Position numbers and translations under genes: made by a program. Below are positions 43,667-51,652 of a stretch of 64,000 nt of DNA, piece by piece. Each line of letters begins with the position of its first letter. Position 1 is the stretch's first letter. Under the pieces are notes generated by a model. That model did no database searches. It was given only the letters and a program-made list of their open reading frames with translations, and was not told where the DNA came from. Origin of the DNA: Marinoscillum furvescens DSM 4134 (GTDB taxonomy: Bacteria; Bacteroidota; Bacteroidia; Cytophagales; Cyclobacteriaceae); the NCBI RefSeq assembly GCF_003386095.1, contig NZ_QREG01000019.1:1-64000 (forward strand), given 5' to 3'.

Positions 43667-45628
43667 ATGAGAGCATTCCAGCTATGGTCATTATTGTTGC
43701 TTATTATGATGTGCTGTTCTCAACGGCCTGAAATAGGAACAATTGAGTACGCCTTAAGTATATCTGATGGAAATAAAGGCGAAATTTTAAAATTTCTAAA
43801 TTATTCCGAGGATACTTTATTTCAAGAATCAGCACATTACCTGGTGGCAAATATGCCGGGTAAAGGATCGTTGGCTGGTTTAGAAGGATATCAACCAGCC
43901 TGGGATAGCCTATACTATTACCGAACAGTCGGAAACGATGGTTCAAAAGCAATAAGAAAATTCAACGAGACAATAAGTTTCCTGAGAAATTCAGGATATG
44001 TGACTGAAAGTTTTAACTATGACCTAAATAGTGTTTCGGCGGATTTTTTAATTAACAATACGAAACAAGCCCTTAGCAGTTGGAGTCGAATTCCTGAAAA
44101 ATATAGATTGAATTTTGAAGACTTTTGCGAATACGTACTACCATACAGGGTGAACGACGAAGAAATTGTCGGTGATCATAGGTCCTACTTAAATAACAAG
44201 TTTGAGTGGGTATATGATCGATTAGAAAACTCGGTTGGCATAGAGGAGGTTGTGGCTGAAGTTTTAGATTCAATTAAGATTAGAAAAAACTCTCCAGTAC
44301 CCAACAAATATCCTGTAACCTTTAATCCCACCCAGTTTGAGATACTGTCCATTGGAAGGTGTACGGATATGGTTACCTACGCAATTTGGGTGTTTAGATC
44401 CCTTGGGATAGGTGCATCAGCTGATTATACTCCACAGTGGGGGGACCATGCCACACTAGGGCATGAGTGGCTGGTGGTTCACTTTCCAGACAGCATATTG
44501 ATTAGAGATGTCGATGGCAATAAGGATTTACTAGAAGAATATCAAAAAGTTAGTTTTTCGAAAATTTACAGAAAGACCTATGAGTTAAATCAGTTTGGGT
44601 TAGCCATGAAGCTGCCCATAAGAAGAATCAATAAGCAATATGTGCCAACATACTCCGCATCGCTAGAAATTATTTCTGATTACAATCTTTCGGAGAATGG
44701 GGACTTTTCCTTGTGCGTATTCAACTCAAGAGAGGTCTGGAGAAAGGTGGATTTTGCAACCATTGAGAATGGAAATATATCGGTTTCGGGCATTCATCCT
44801 TATTGTGTGTATATCGTGCTTGATGAATCACAAAATCCCGTTACTCACCCGTTTGAGATATTAGCGAATGATAGTATACACTATTATAAACCAGAAGGAT
44901 TCATTCCACATGCAGAAATAACGAGGAAATACCCAATTTATCGTACTGCACATAGAGCGTTTCATGAAAACTTTACATTGAAATGGAATGGGGCTAGCTT
45001 AATTGGCTGGAATCATGAAAGTGATTCTGTCCCAATGATTACATTTTCCAATATTTATAATTCTCAGCCTAAGCATATTAAAATAAAAAACAATAAGGCA
45101 TTTCGGTATTATAATATTAGGCCATCTGAAAGTGGGAGACACTTTCTTGCTGAACTACGATTGTTTTCCAAAGGACAGGAGGTGCGACCAAAAATCACCA
45201 GAGTTTTATCAGATTTGAATGATTGGGCTAAGCAATCAGATAACTTGTACGATGCTGATCCGTTGACTTTTGTTGGAGGCCCTAACTTTAGTCTCGTTAT
45301 GGACTTAGGAAAAAAGATCCCGGTAGATGAGATTTACTTTCATATACGCAACGACGATAATAATATTCGAATTGGGGATTCCTATGAGCTATCGGTTTGG
45401 AAAGGATCATGGGAAAGAATATTGGTTTTCGAAGGAACTGATACAATCATCAACGTTAAACGCATTCCTAAGAATGGAATTTATTGGTTAAAGAATTTAA
45501 CACGGGGCAGTGAAGAACAATTATTTTCTTTCGATGAATTTGGAAATCAATATTGGCCGCAACTAAGAGGGCAAGATTGTCCAATAAATTGTGCATGCCC
45601 GGGTAAAGACTCTTTAGTATGTTGGTAG
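43667..45628 (+). CDS. Transglutaminase-like lipoprotein with C-terminal beta domain
   Basis: 653 aa from the ATG at 43667, which begins a lipoprotein signal peptide ending at CC (lipobox MMCC). The papain/transglutaminase-like core is at about residues 220-295: GRCTDMVTYAIWVFRSLGI (nucleophile Cys) and HEWLVVHFPD (His, then Asp). The C-terminal part (about 440-640) has the look of a discoidin-like beta sandwich. The very end contains four Cys in the pattern C-x3-C-x-C-x7-C. It may cross-link, cleave or otherwise act on peptides at the surface. It is the first gene of the 43.6-62 kb peptide locus and is AT-richer than murB. Confidence 0.75.
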   Translation: MRAFQLWSLLLLIMMCCSQRPEIGTIEYALSISDGNKGEILKFLNYSEDTLFQESAHYLVANMPGKGSLAGLEGYQPAWDSLYYYRTVGNDGSKAIRKFNETISFLRNSGYVTESFNYDLNSVSADFLINNTKQALSSWSRIPEKYRLNFEDFCEYVLPYRVNDEEIVGDHRSYLNNKFEWVYDRLENSVGIEEVVAEVLDSIKIRKNSPVPNKYPVTFNPTQFEILSIGRCTDMVTYAIWVFRSLGIGASADYTPQWGDHATLGHEWLVVHFPDSILIRDVDGNKDLLEEYQKVSFSKIYRKTYELNQFGLAMKLPIRRINKQYVPTYSASLEIISDYNLSENGDFSLCVFNSREVWRKVDFATIENGNISVSGIHPYCVYIVLDESQNPVTHPFEILANDSIHYYKPEGFIPHAEITRKYPIYRTAHRAFHENFTLKWNGASLIGWNHESDSVPMITFSNIYNSQPKHIKIKNNKAFRYYNIRPSESGRHFLAELRLFSKGQEVRPKITRVLSDLNDWAKQSDNLYDADPLTFVGGPNFSLVMDLGKKIPVDEIYFHIRNDDNNIRIGDSYELSVWKGSWERILVFEGTDTIINVKRIPKNGIYWLKNLTRGSEEQLFSFDEFGNQYWPQLRGQDCPINCACPGKDSLVCW

Positions 45629-45630
45629 GA

Positions 45631-45646
45631 GGGCAAACGTTTGCCC
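45631..45646. promoter_or_regulatory. Perfect 16-bp palindrome after the transglutaminase-like gene
   Basis: GGGCAAACGTTTGCCC is fully self-complementary, with no loop and no T-run directly behind it. It lies 3 bp after the stop codon and 73 bp before the LytTR gene. It could terminate or, more likely from its shape, bind a dimeric regulator. Confidence 0.45.
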
Positions 45647-45718
45647 TTATGATTGACTTCTAATGGCGTTATTTTTAATTATGATTAACTAATCATTCAC
45701 CGAATACCTAACACTTTA

Positions 45719-46066
45719 ATGGAATCAGCTTTAAATAAAAAAATCATCTGTTCAGGAAAAGATGAGATTAAAGTCTTTTCTCAATACGATATTTCGTACT
45801 GTCAAGCGGACAGTGGTTACGTGAATATTGTTTTACGCGATGGTTCATCCTGTTTGAAGTCACAAACGCTTAATGCATTGGCCCATGAGTTGGATCAGTT
45901 CCAATTTGTGCGGGTGAGTCAATCCTTTCTAATAAACTCTCTACTAATTGATGTGATAGACAAAAAAAAGAAACTGATTCATCTGAGGTGTGGAGCTACA
46001 ATTCCTTTTTCCATTGGAGTAAAGAATTTAATGAATTTATTAAGCCTTGCGTTCTCATCGAATTAG
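45719..46066 (+). CDS. Stand-alone LytTR DNA-binding regulator
   Basis: 115 aa, only a LytTR domain: IICSGKDEIKVFSQYDISYCQADSGYVNIVLRDG, then LNALAHELDQFQFVRVSQSFLINSLLI and IPFSIGVKNL. No receiver domain is attached. Such small LytTR proteins in Bacteroidota usually control nearby secretion or peptide genes by binding paired direct repeats upstream. Candidate targets are the peptide genes at 48.1 kb and the operon following them. No cognate sensor kinase is in the window. Confidence 0.85.
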   Translation: MESALNKKIICSGKDEIKVFSQYDISYCQADSGYVNIVLRDGSSCLKSQTLNALAHELDQFQFVRVSQSFLINSLLIDVIDKKKKLIHLRCGATIPFSIGVKNLMNLLSLAFSSN

Positions 46067-46182
46067 CTTTTACGATGATAGGATTCATGATGAATATGTA
46101 TCAATATCCGATAATGTCCCTTAAATACATTATATGCAATAATAATTGCTAAAAGATTGAAACACCGACTTAACTTGCAAAT

Positions 46183-48090
46183 GTGGAAACTCACACTCCC
46201 ATTATAGTCAGAACAACACAGCACATTATCGCGCTAGTTTTAGCGGGCCTATTCGTGGTATTGCCATCTGTGGTAATGCCAGAGCTGATGCACCCGACTC
46301 AAACCGGTAAATCCATCTTCTTTTTCTATGGTATGCTCGTAATCGGAGGCTTGTCGGCAATGAGGTATGTGTTCACTAGTGAACTATCCGTGAAGGTGAC
46401 TATGCTAGATGTGGTACTACTGGTCTTGCTTGTTTATATCACTATTAACAGGTATTGGTTGCAGCCTATCCATGGCTTTTCTATGAAGTATTATGAGTTG
46501 ATGGGGTTGACTGTGCTCTATATTACTCTGCGCAGCATGCCCAAGAGGTATTATACTTACTTCCTCCTGGCTGTGATATTAGGCGGAATCATACAGGCAA
46601 TCTATGGCAGTCTCCAACTGTGGGGGCACTATTCTTCATACCACGCAGGCTTCCGTATGACGGGTAGCTTTTTTAACCCCGGACCCTATGCAGGTTATCT
46701 GGCTGGAGTATTCACTGTCTCGCTTGGGATGTATTTGTTTCGGGACGAGTTTATGAAGGATTCGTTTTTCCGAAAAGACATGAGCATTCCATGGGTAAAC
46801 TTTTCAGTTACCAGGGATACAGCAAATAGATGGATAAACCAGATCCTGTTTGAATACATTCCTTTGGTAGGAGTATTGAGTAGTTTCATGGTGCTACCTG
46901 CTTCACAGTCCAGAGCCGCTTGGCTTGCAGCGATTATCAGTGGGCTAGTTCTTTTTGTAGCAAAGTACGATATTATTAGTCTAACACGGAATAAGGTAAA
47001 TGCTCCATGGAAAAAGGTATTGATAGGGCTTTTTCTAACGATCTGTCTCGGTGGAAGTGCCTACGGCCTCTATCACTTCAAGAAAGGATCGGCCGATGGT
47101 AGGTTGTTGATATGGAAGGTAACAACTAATATGATTGCAGACCACCCTTGGGTGGGGGTTGGTTATGACCGGTTCAAGGCTCACTATATGAATTATCAGG
47201 CGGAGTATTTTCAAACTCATGGTGAAACCGGGGAGGAGATGGTGGCAGGTGAGACGGTTTACGCTTTCAACGAGCCGTTACAGTTTGTGACCGAAGAAGG
47301 GGTGATTGGGCTTACTATAGCTCTATTATTAACCGGTATTATTTTACCACTATTTAAAGGAGATAACAAAGTATTGGTGGTAGTCATGGCTTGTTTATTG
47401 AACCTTTTAGTTTTGGGTCTATTTTCTTACACGATGCTTATTTTGCCTATTAAGCTGTTGTTAATATTTACATTAGGCGCGGCGGCTATTTATTCCCCAC
47501 ATAGACTGTTTAGCCACGGTAGTTTTAGGGTACTAGCGCTAATAAAGGCAGTTAGAGTTGTTATATCTGTCGCTTTGATCCTTACGTCCTTTTTTATATT
47601 TTCAAAAATTCAAAAGATATCACATGGTTTTAGAGAATGGAATACGGCGTTAGTGTTTTACCAAATGGATGTTTACGATGAAGCCATTTTAAGGTTTGAT
47701 TCACTTTATTCTATCTTTTCCAAAGATGGAGATTTTCTACAGCAGTACGGTAAAGCATTGGCCATGGATCATGATTTCTCTGAGGCAAAAAAGATACTAC
47801 TGGAATCGCGGAAGTATTTTAGTAGTACGACTATTGAAATTGCTATGGGTAATATTTATAAAAAAGCAAAGGACTATGATAAAGCAAAAATAGCCTATAG
47901 GAATGCAGGGGCTATGATACCCGTTCGGTTCTATCCCAAGTATCTGCTTGCAAAACTATACGAAGAAGAGGGGGATGTAAAAGCGGCCGTAAGGGTTGCA
48001 AAAGAATTGTTGATGAAAGATGTGAAGGTGGAATCATTGGCAATTGATGAAATGAAGAATGAGATGATTGATGTGATAAACAACTACTAA
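46183..48090 (+). CDS. O-antigen-ligase-like (Wzy_C) membrane protein with C-terminal TPRs
   Basis: 635 aa from a GTG start. About twelve hydrophobic segments span residues 10-480. The central loop SRAAWLAA and the motif RLLIWKVTTNMIADHPWVGVGYDRF are characteristic of the O-antigen ligase/Wzy_C family. Residues about 495-625 form TPR-like helices (AILRFDSLYS, AKKILLESRKYF, YDKAKIAYRNAG). Proteins of this shape occur outside polysaccharide loci too, including in peptide-export neighbourhoods, and no glycosyltransferase genes are nearby here. The role in this locus is unclear. Confidence 0.8.
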   Translation: METHTPIIVRTTQHIIALVLAGLFVVLPSVVMPELMHPTQTGKSIFFFYGMLVIGGLSAMRYVFTSELSVKVTMLDVVLLVLLVYITINRYWLQPIHGFSMKYYELMGLTVLYITLRSMPKRYYTYFLLAVILGGIIQAIYGSLQLWGHYSSYHAGFRMTGSFFNPGPYAGYLAGVFTVSLGMYLFRDEFMKDSFFRKDMSIPWVNFSVTRDTANRWINQILFEYIPLVGVLSSFMVLPASQSRAAWLAAIISGLVLFVAKYDIISLTRNKVNAPWKKVLIGLFLTICLGGSAYGLYHFKKGSADGRLLIWKVTTNMIADHPWVGVGYDRFKAHYMNYQAEYFQTHGETGEEMVAGETVYAFNEPLQFVTEEGVIGLTIALLLTGIILPLFKGDNKVLVVVMACLLNLLVLGLFSYTMLILPIKLLLIFTLGAAAIYSPHRLFSHGSFRVLALIKAVRVVISVALILTSFFIFSKIQKISHGFREWNTALVFYQMDVYDEAILRFDSLYSIFSKDGDFLQQYGKALAMDHDFSEAKKILLESRKYFSSTTIEIAMGNIYKKAKDYDKAKIAYRNAGAMIPVRFYPKYLLAKLYEEEGDVKAAVRVAKELLMKDVKVESLAIDEMKNEMIDVINNY

Positions 48091-48144
48091 TTCTGAATGA
48101 CAGTTAAATTTTTAAATTTCATTTATTATAAACCTTTCTAAATT

Positions 48145-48360
48145 ATGAAAAATTCAATTCTTAAAATTTCTGGAATCTTGGCAATCGGCTTGGCCATGTT
48201 CATGAATTACAATGTTCGTCAATCAGCTAATGAAGGCTCTTATATTAGTCTGTCAGGTTTGGCAGCCGCTATAGCATCAACTTGTGAATCAGATGACGGT
48301 GATGTCTGTAAATGCAGTGGTGGTTGTTCGGCTAATTCGACCAGTTGTGAATGTTATTGA
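48145..48360 (+). CDS. Exported Cys-rich peptide precursor 1 (NVEALA-like)
   Basis: 71 aa. Residues 1-22 are a short basic start and hydrophobic core (KISGILAIGLAMFM). Residues 34-46 (ISLSGLAAAIAST) form a conserved motif with Ala-x-Ala at 42-44, a type I signal-peptidase-like site. The tail carries six Cys at 47, 55, 57, 61, 68 and 70 (C-x7-C-x-C-x3-C-x6-C-x-C). The arrangement recalls NVEALA-family exported peptides of Bacteroidota. Its spacing from the next gene is 84 bp. Function unknown; it may be a secreted structural, signalling or antimicrobial peptide. Confidence 0.75.
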   Translation: MKNSILKISGILAIGLAMFMNYNVRQSANEGSYISLSGLAAAIASTCESDDGDVCKCSGGCSANSTSCECY

Positions 48361-48371
48361 ATGAAGTAATT

Positions 48372-48397
48372 GTGATGCATGTGTGCACACATATCAC
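48372..48397. promoter_or_regulatory. Palindrome between the two peptide genes
   Basis: ATGTGTGCACACAT is a perfect 14-bp palindrome at 48379-48392, extended by GTGAT/ATCAC outside a 2-nt bulge. No T-run follows. It might be an operator, an mRNA-stabilising hairpin or a processing site between the paralogous peptide genes. Confidence 0.45.
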
Positions 48398-48444
48398 TTC
48401 CCTAATATTTAATCATGTATTGTTAATCTAAAATCAAAAATTTA

Positions 48445-48660
48445 ATGAAAAATGTAATCCCAAAATTTCTGGGAGCTTTGGCATTTGCTAGTGTTATGCT
48501 CCTAAATTTGAATTTTGAACAATCATCATATTCAATATCGAATATCAGTTTATCAGGTCTGGAAGCGGCCATAGCAGCGACTTGTGAATCTGGTGATGGT
48601 GATACGTGTTCTTGTGCGAATAGTTGCGTTGCTAATGACACTGGATGTAAATGTTTGTGA
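48445..48660 (+). CDS. Exported Cys-rich peptide precursor 2 (NVEALA-like paralogue)
   Basis: 71 aa, exactly the length of precursor 1. Cys at 47, 55, 57, 61, 68 and 70 are in identical positions. The shared motif is ISLSGLEAAIAATCES at residues 34-49. The leader (residues 1-33) differs strongly apart from its N-terminal MKN and hydrophobic character, while the motif and Cys pattern are kept. That points to selection on the processing site and the disulphide framework. It differs from precursor 1 mainly at non-Cys positions of the tail, as in families of related peptides with different targets. Confidence 0.75.
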   Translation: MKNVIPKFLGALAFASVMLLNLNFEQSSYSISNISLSGLEAAIAATCESGDGDTCSCANSCVANDTGCKCL

Positions 48661-48724
48661 CCATTAAGGCTGCGCTGAGACAGTTTCCGTGCTGTGTTAG
48701 TTGTATGTTGTTTCGTATGAGTTT

Positions 48725-48755
48725 TTCCTCCTCACTTTAGAGGAGGATTTTTTTA
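48725..48755 (+). terminator. Terminator/attenuator between peptide genes and the propeller gene
   Basis: TCCTCCT and AGGAGGA form a GC-rich stem with a CACTTTAG loop, followed by seven T. It lies about 20 bp before the start of the downstream lipoprotein gene. It would favour high peptide mRNA and lower readthrough into the export genes. Confidence 0.8.
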
Positions 48756-48774
48756 ATTGCTAAGTTGTTCAGAT

Positions 48775-50370
48775 ATGAGAAAATTGGTTGTAGTGTGTTT
48801 CATTATATTATTAGGCTGCGCAAAAATTGACGAAAGAAAGCATTCTGATAATTATCAACGTCAAACAGAAAAAATTTCTATCAACCCTAATAAAGCTCAA
48901 AATTTAAAGTTATCAGCTTTTGTAGATTCAGTATTCTATATAAAATTAAAGACAGATAGCAATGTTTTGTTGAGCAATACTTGTGGATTTACTTTGACCA
49001 AAAACTATGTATACGTTTTGGATTATTCACAGGAGATTGTCTTTTTATTTAATAAAAAAGGTTCATTGATATCAAAACTAGCCAGAAAGGGCAACGGGCC
49101 ACAAGAATATGCTAAGTTGGGAGGAATCGTGGTGAGTGAAGACGAAAAGTATATAGAAGTATTTGATTATATCCAAAATAAGATTGTACAGTATACGAAT
49201 TTAACCTTTGACTGGGTAGCGACCGTTCCTTTGGAGAGTCGAATCATGTTCGATGCTGTCAAGAGAGTAAATGACACCTATTTTGTCTATACGAATAAAA
49301 ATGATAACTTTTTTAGAGAAAACCCTACCAATGCTGATTTATTAATTTTGAGAAATGGAAAAGTTGAGAAGGTGTTCTTTAATCAAAATGCCACAAGAAC
49401 CAAAGGTGATTTGACAGCTCACTTTGCTCTTTATAATAATCCATTGATCATAAATAGTAAAGATGAAATTTTCGTATCTACCCAATATGACAATAAATTC
49501 TATAAAATTACCGATGATAAGGCGGTTCCTCTGTATGAAGTGGATTACCTAGGCCATGGTATAGATAATAAGTCGATCAGTAAATTGTTCACTTTAGATC
49601 AGAGGAAGTTTTTTAGATCAAAACTTTCATTGGGAAAGGCTTCCTTTCCATGCATGGTAATTAATAATAAGGACATAATGTCGTTCGTTTATTTTTTTCG
49701 TGAGGATGAAAATAACGAATATGATGATAACGTGCATCATTTTATTAAACTAAAGAAAACTGACGAAGTTTTCCACGCAAGTAGCATTTCAAATGATATT
49801 TCTACCTTTCCTAAAAAGATAGACTTGTTACCTGGTATGAAAGGAGATGTTTTTATGAGTCATGATAGCTACCACGAGAAATACTTGGTAGATATAGTAA
49901 GTCCTTATTTAGAGCTTCAGAATATTGGTGTTGACTCTGCTTATTTTCAAGGTTTGGGAAATATAAAAATGAATGATAACCCCATCATCGTTTTAATGAA
50001 GGTGAAGGAAAGTTCAAGATACCCAATCCGTGAAGTTGCTGGCCTTAGCAGATTTAAGAACGAGATATGTAGGCAAATGGGTTTTGTGAAGGTTGTTCTT
50101 CATAAGAATATGACCTTAGATTCCTTGGATTATTACAAAGACAAACTAGACAAAATTGGAGTTGATCTACAATTTGATTATTTATCGTTTTCTTCAGCAA
50201 ATGAAATTGAATTTTGCCGACCTACTGTCCAGTGTAGGGGGTGTGGCACAAAGGGGCGAGTAAAGTTTCCCAAGGTATACTTTGATATTAATAGAAAAAC
50301 AGGTGGTTTATATATTGATCACGCATCATCTCCTTACTTTAGCCTCGGTCCAGATATTTTTGGTTTATGA
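48775..50370 (+). CDS. 6-bladed beta-propeller lipoprotein
   Basis: 531 aa from the ATG at 48775, which starts a lipoprotein signal peptide (MRKLVVVCFIILLGC). Residues about 40-370 show the repeated pattern of the Bacteroidota 6-bladed propeller family (ISINPNKAQNLKLSAFVDSV, VYVLDYSQEIVFLFNKKG, LARKGNGPQEYAKLGGIVV, FYKITDDKA). Members are often found next to NVEALA peptides. The C-terminal extension contains a Cys cluster (FCRPTVQCRGCGTKG). Probably surface or periplasmic, possibly receiving or displaying the peptides. Confidence 0.8.
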   Translation: MRKLVVVCFIILLGCAKIDERKHSDNYQRQTEKISINPNKAQNLKLSAFVDSVFYIKLKTDSNVLLSNTCGFTLTKNYVYVLDYSQEIVFLFNKKGSLISKLARKGNGPQEYAKLGGIVVSEDEKYIEVFDYIQNKIVQYTNLTFDWVATVPLESRIMFDAVKRVNDTYFVYTNKNDNFFRENPTNADLLILRNGKVEKVFFNQNATRTKGDLTAHFALYNNPLIINSKDEIFVSTQYDNKFYKITDDKAVPLYEVDYLGHGIDNKSISKLFTLDQRKFFRSKLSLGKASFPCMVINNKDIMSFVYFFREDENNEYDDNVHHFIKLKKTDEVFHASSISNDISTFPKKIDLLPGMKGDVFMSHDSYHEKYLVDIVSPYLELQNIGVDSAYFQGLGNIKMNDNPIIVLMKVKESSRYPIREVAGLSRFKNEICRQMGFVKVVLHKNMTLDSLDYYKDKLDKIGVDLQFDYLSFSSANEIEFCRPTVQCRGCGTKGRVKFPKVYFDINRKTGGLYIDHASSPYFSLGPDIFGL

Positions 50371-50560
50371 TTATCTTTTAATAGAGCTTTGGAGTTTGGA
50401 ACAGATCACTATTATTAAGTGGGGGTCGACGTTATTTCTAAATGCGGTTAATAAGATGAATAGTGTTGTCACTAAAATGAGTAATATAGTTGAGATAAGA
50501 TATGACGCAGTTCTCAACACAAAAAATATATTAAGGAGGTTTTTGTTCGAATTGGTTGAC

Positions 50561-51652
50561 ATGAAACCACGAACAATGTTTTTCACGCTTTGGATATTTT
50601 TTTTAGCTGCCTGCACTAACTCCAGTCCACGAGAGACCAATGCGGATGTACGTAGAAAATACGAGGAAAAGAAAAAACTAGTAGAAGTAGTCCTCTTGAA
50701 GAAATCCACCTTCCCTCGCCAGTATATCAGCAATGGCACATTGTCCGCTCTTCAAAAAAGTGACCTGAGGTTTGGAATCACAGGGCAGATAGATAAAGTC
50801 TTCGTGTCGAATGGCTCACCTGTGAAGAAGGGGCAGGTGATCGCCAGGCTTGCTCAGACTGAGATTTTGCTCCAACACCAGCAGGCTCAGACCAATTATC
50901 AAAAGGCCAAAATGGATTTTGAAGATGCATTGATTGGCCAGGGGTATGCCTTGGGGGATACAACTGCAGTGCCTAAGAAGGTGTACTATGCGGCATCCAT
51001 TCGGTCGGGACACACGGCGGCAAAGTCTGCCCTTGAGGAAGCAGAATTCCGGCTAGAACAAACTGTCATGAAAGCTCCTTTTACGGGTGTAGCGGCCAAT
51101 ATTGCGCAGAAGCAGTATGAGCAATTAAATGGTGGTGAGGCCTTTTGCAAGTTGGTTGATTTGAAGCGTATGGAAGTAGCCTTTCAGTTGACCGAAACGG
51201 AAATCCGTGAGGTGGTGAAAGGAGATTCGGTAAAGGTGTATCCTCTGGCTCACGAGGAGGGCTATGGCGGAGTAATTACCGAGCTCAACCCTATTGTGGA
51301 TGAGCATGGCCTGATCCAACTGAAAGCGGTGATAGAGAATCCTGGTCACTTGATGGATGGGATGAATGTGAAAGTGATCGTGGAGAAGCAAATCCCCGAT
51401 CAGCTGGTGGTACCTAAGTCGGCGGTGGTGCTCCGTCAAAATCAAGAGGTTCTTTTTAAAGTAGTTAATGGGAAAGCTTACTGGACATATGTGCATACAG
51501 GTCTGGAGAACAGCATGTCATTCACGGTAAAGGCCAATACCGAAAAGGGGGCATCACTTGATGTCGGGGATACGGTAATTGTCTCGGGAAATCTAAATCT
51601 GGCACATGAGAGCAATGTTACCATAAACCATAATTCCAAATCAGACTTTTAA
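50561..51652 (+). CDS. RND efflux adaptor (membrane-fusion) lipoprotein
   Basis: 363 aa from the ATG at 50561, which gives the lipobox LAAC (Cys18). TTG codons at 50543 and 50552 lie nearer to a strong SD (TAAGGAGGT, 50532-50540), so the true start may be slightly earlier. Motifs: FGITGQIDKVFVSNGSPVKKGQVIARL (lipoyl-like half), a coiled coil (about 90-150), KAPFTGVAANI and LVDLKRMEVAFQLTE. It would link RND pump 1 to the TolC-like channel. Its stop codon overlaps the next start (TAATG). Confidence 0.88.
   Translation: MKPRTMFFTLWIFFLAACTNSSPRETNADVRRKYEEKKKLVEVVLLKKSTFPRQYISNGTLSALQKSDLRFGITGQIDKVFVSNGSPVKKGQVIARLAQTEILLQHQQAQTNYQKAKMDFEDALIGQGYALGDTTAVPKKVYYAASIRSGHTAAKSALEEAEFRLEQTVMKAPFTGVAANIAQKQYEQLNGGEAFCKLVDLKRMEVAFQLTETEIREVVKGDSVKVYPLAHEEGYGGVITELNPIVDEHGLIQLKAVIENPGHLMDGMNVKVIVEKQIPDQLVVPKSAVVLRQNQEVLFKVVNGKAYWTYVHTGLENSMSFTVKANTEKGASLDVGDTVIVSGNLNLAHESNVTINHNSKSDF

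Noticed and set aside
46183-48090. Polysaccharide (O-antigen) locus
   Set aside because: Only the ligase-like gene is present; there are no glycosyltransferases, Wzx or sugar-nucleotide genes nearby.
43667-48660. Lasso-peptide cluster, because of the transglutaminase-like protein
   Set aside because: There is no asparagine-synthetase-like cyclase or PqqD-like protein, the transglutaminase-like protein is a lipoprotein, and the precursors have six Cys and Sec-type leaders.
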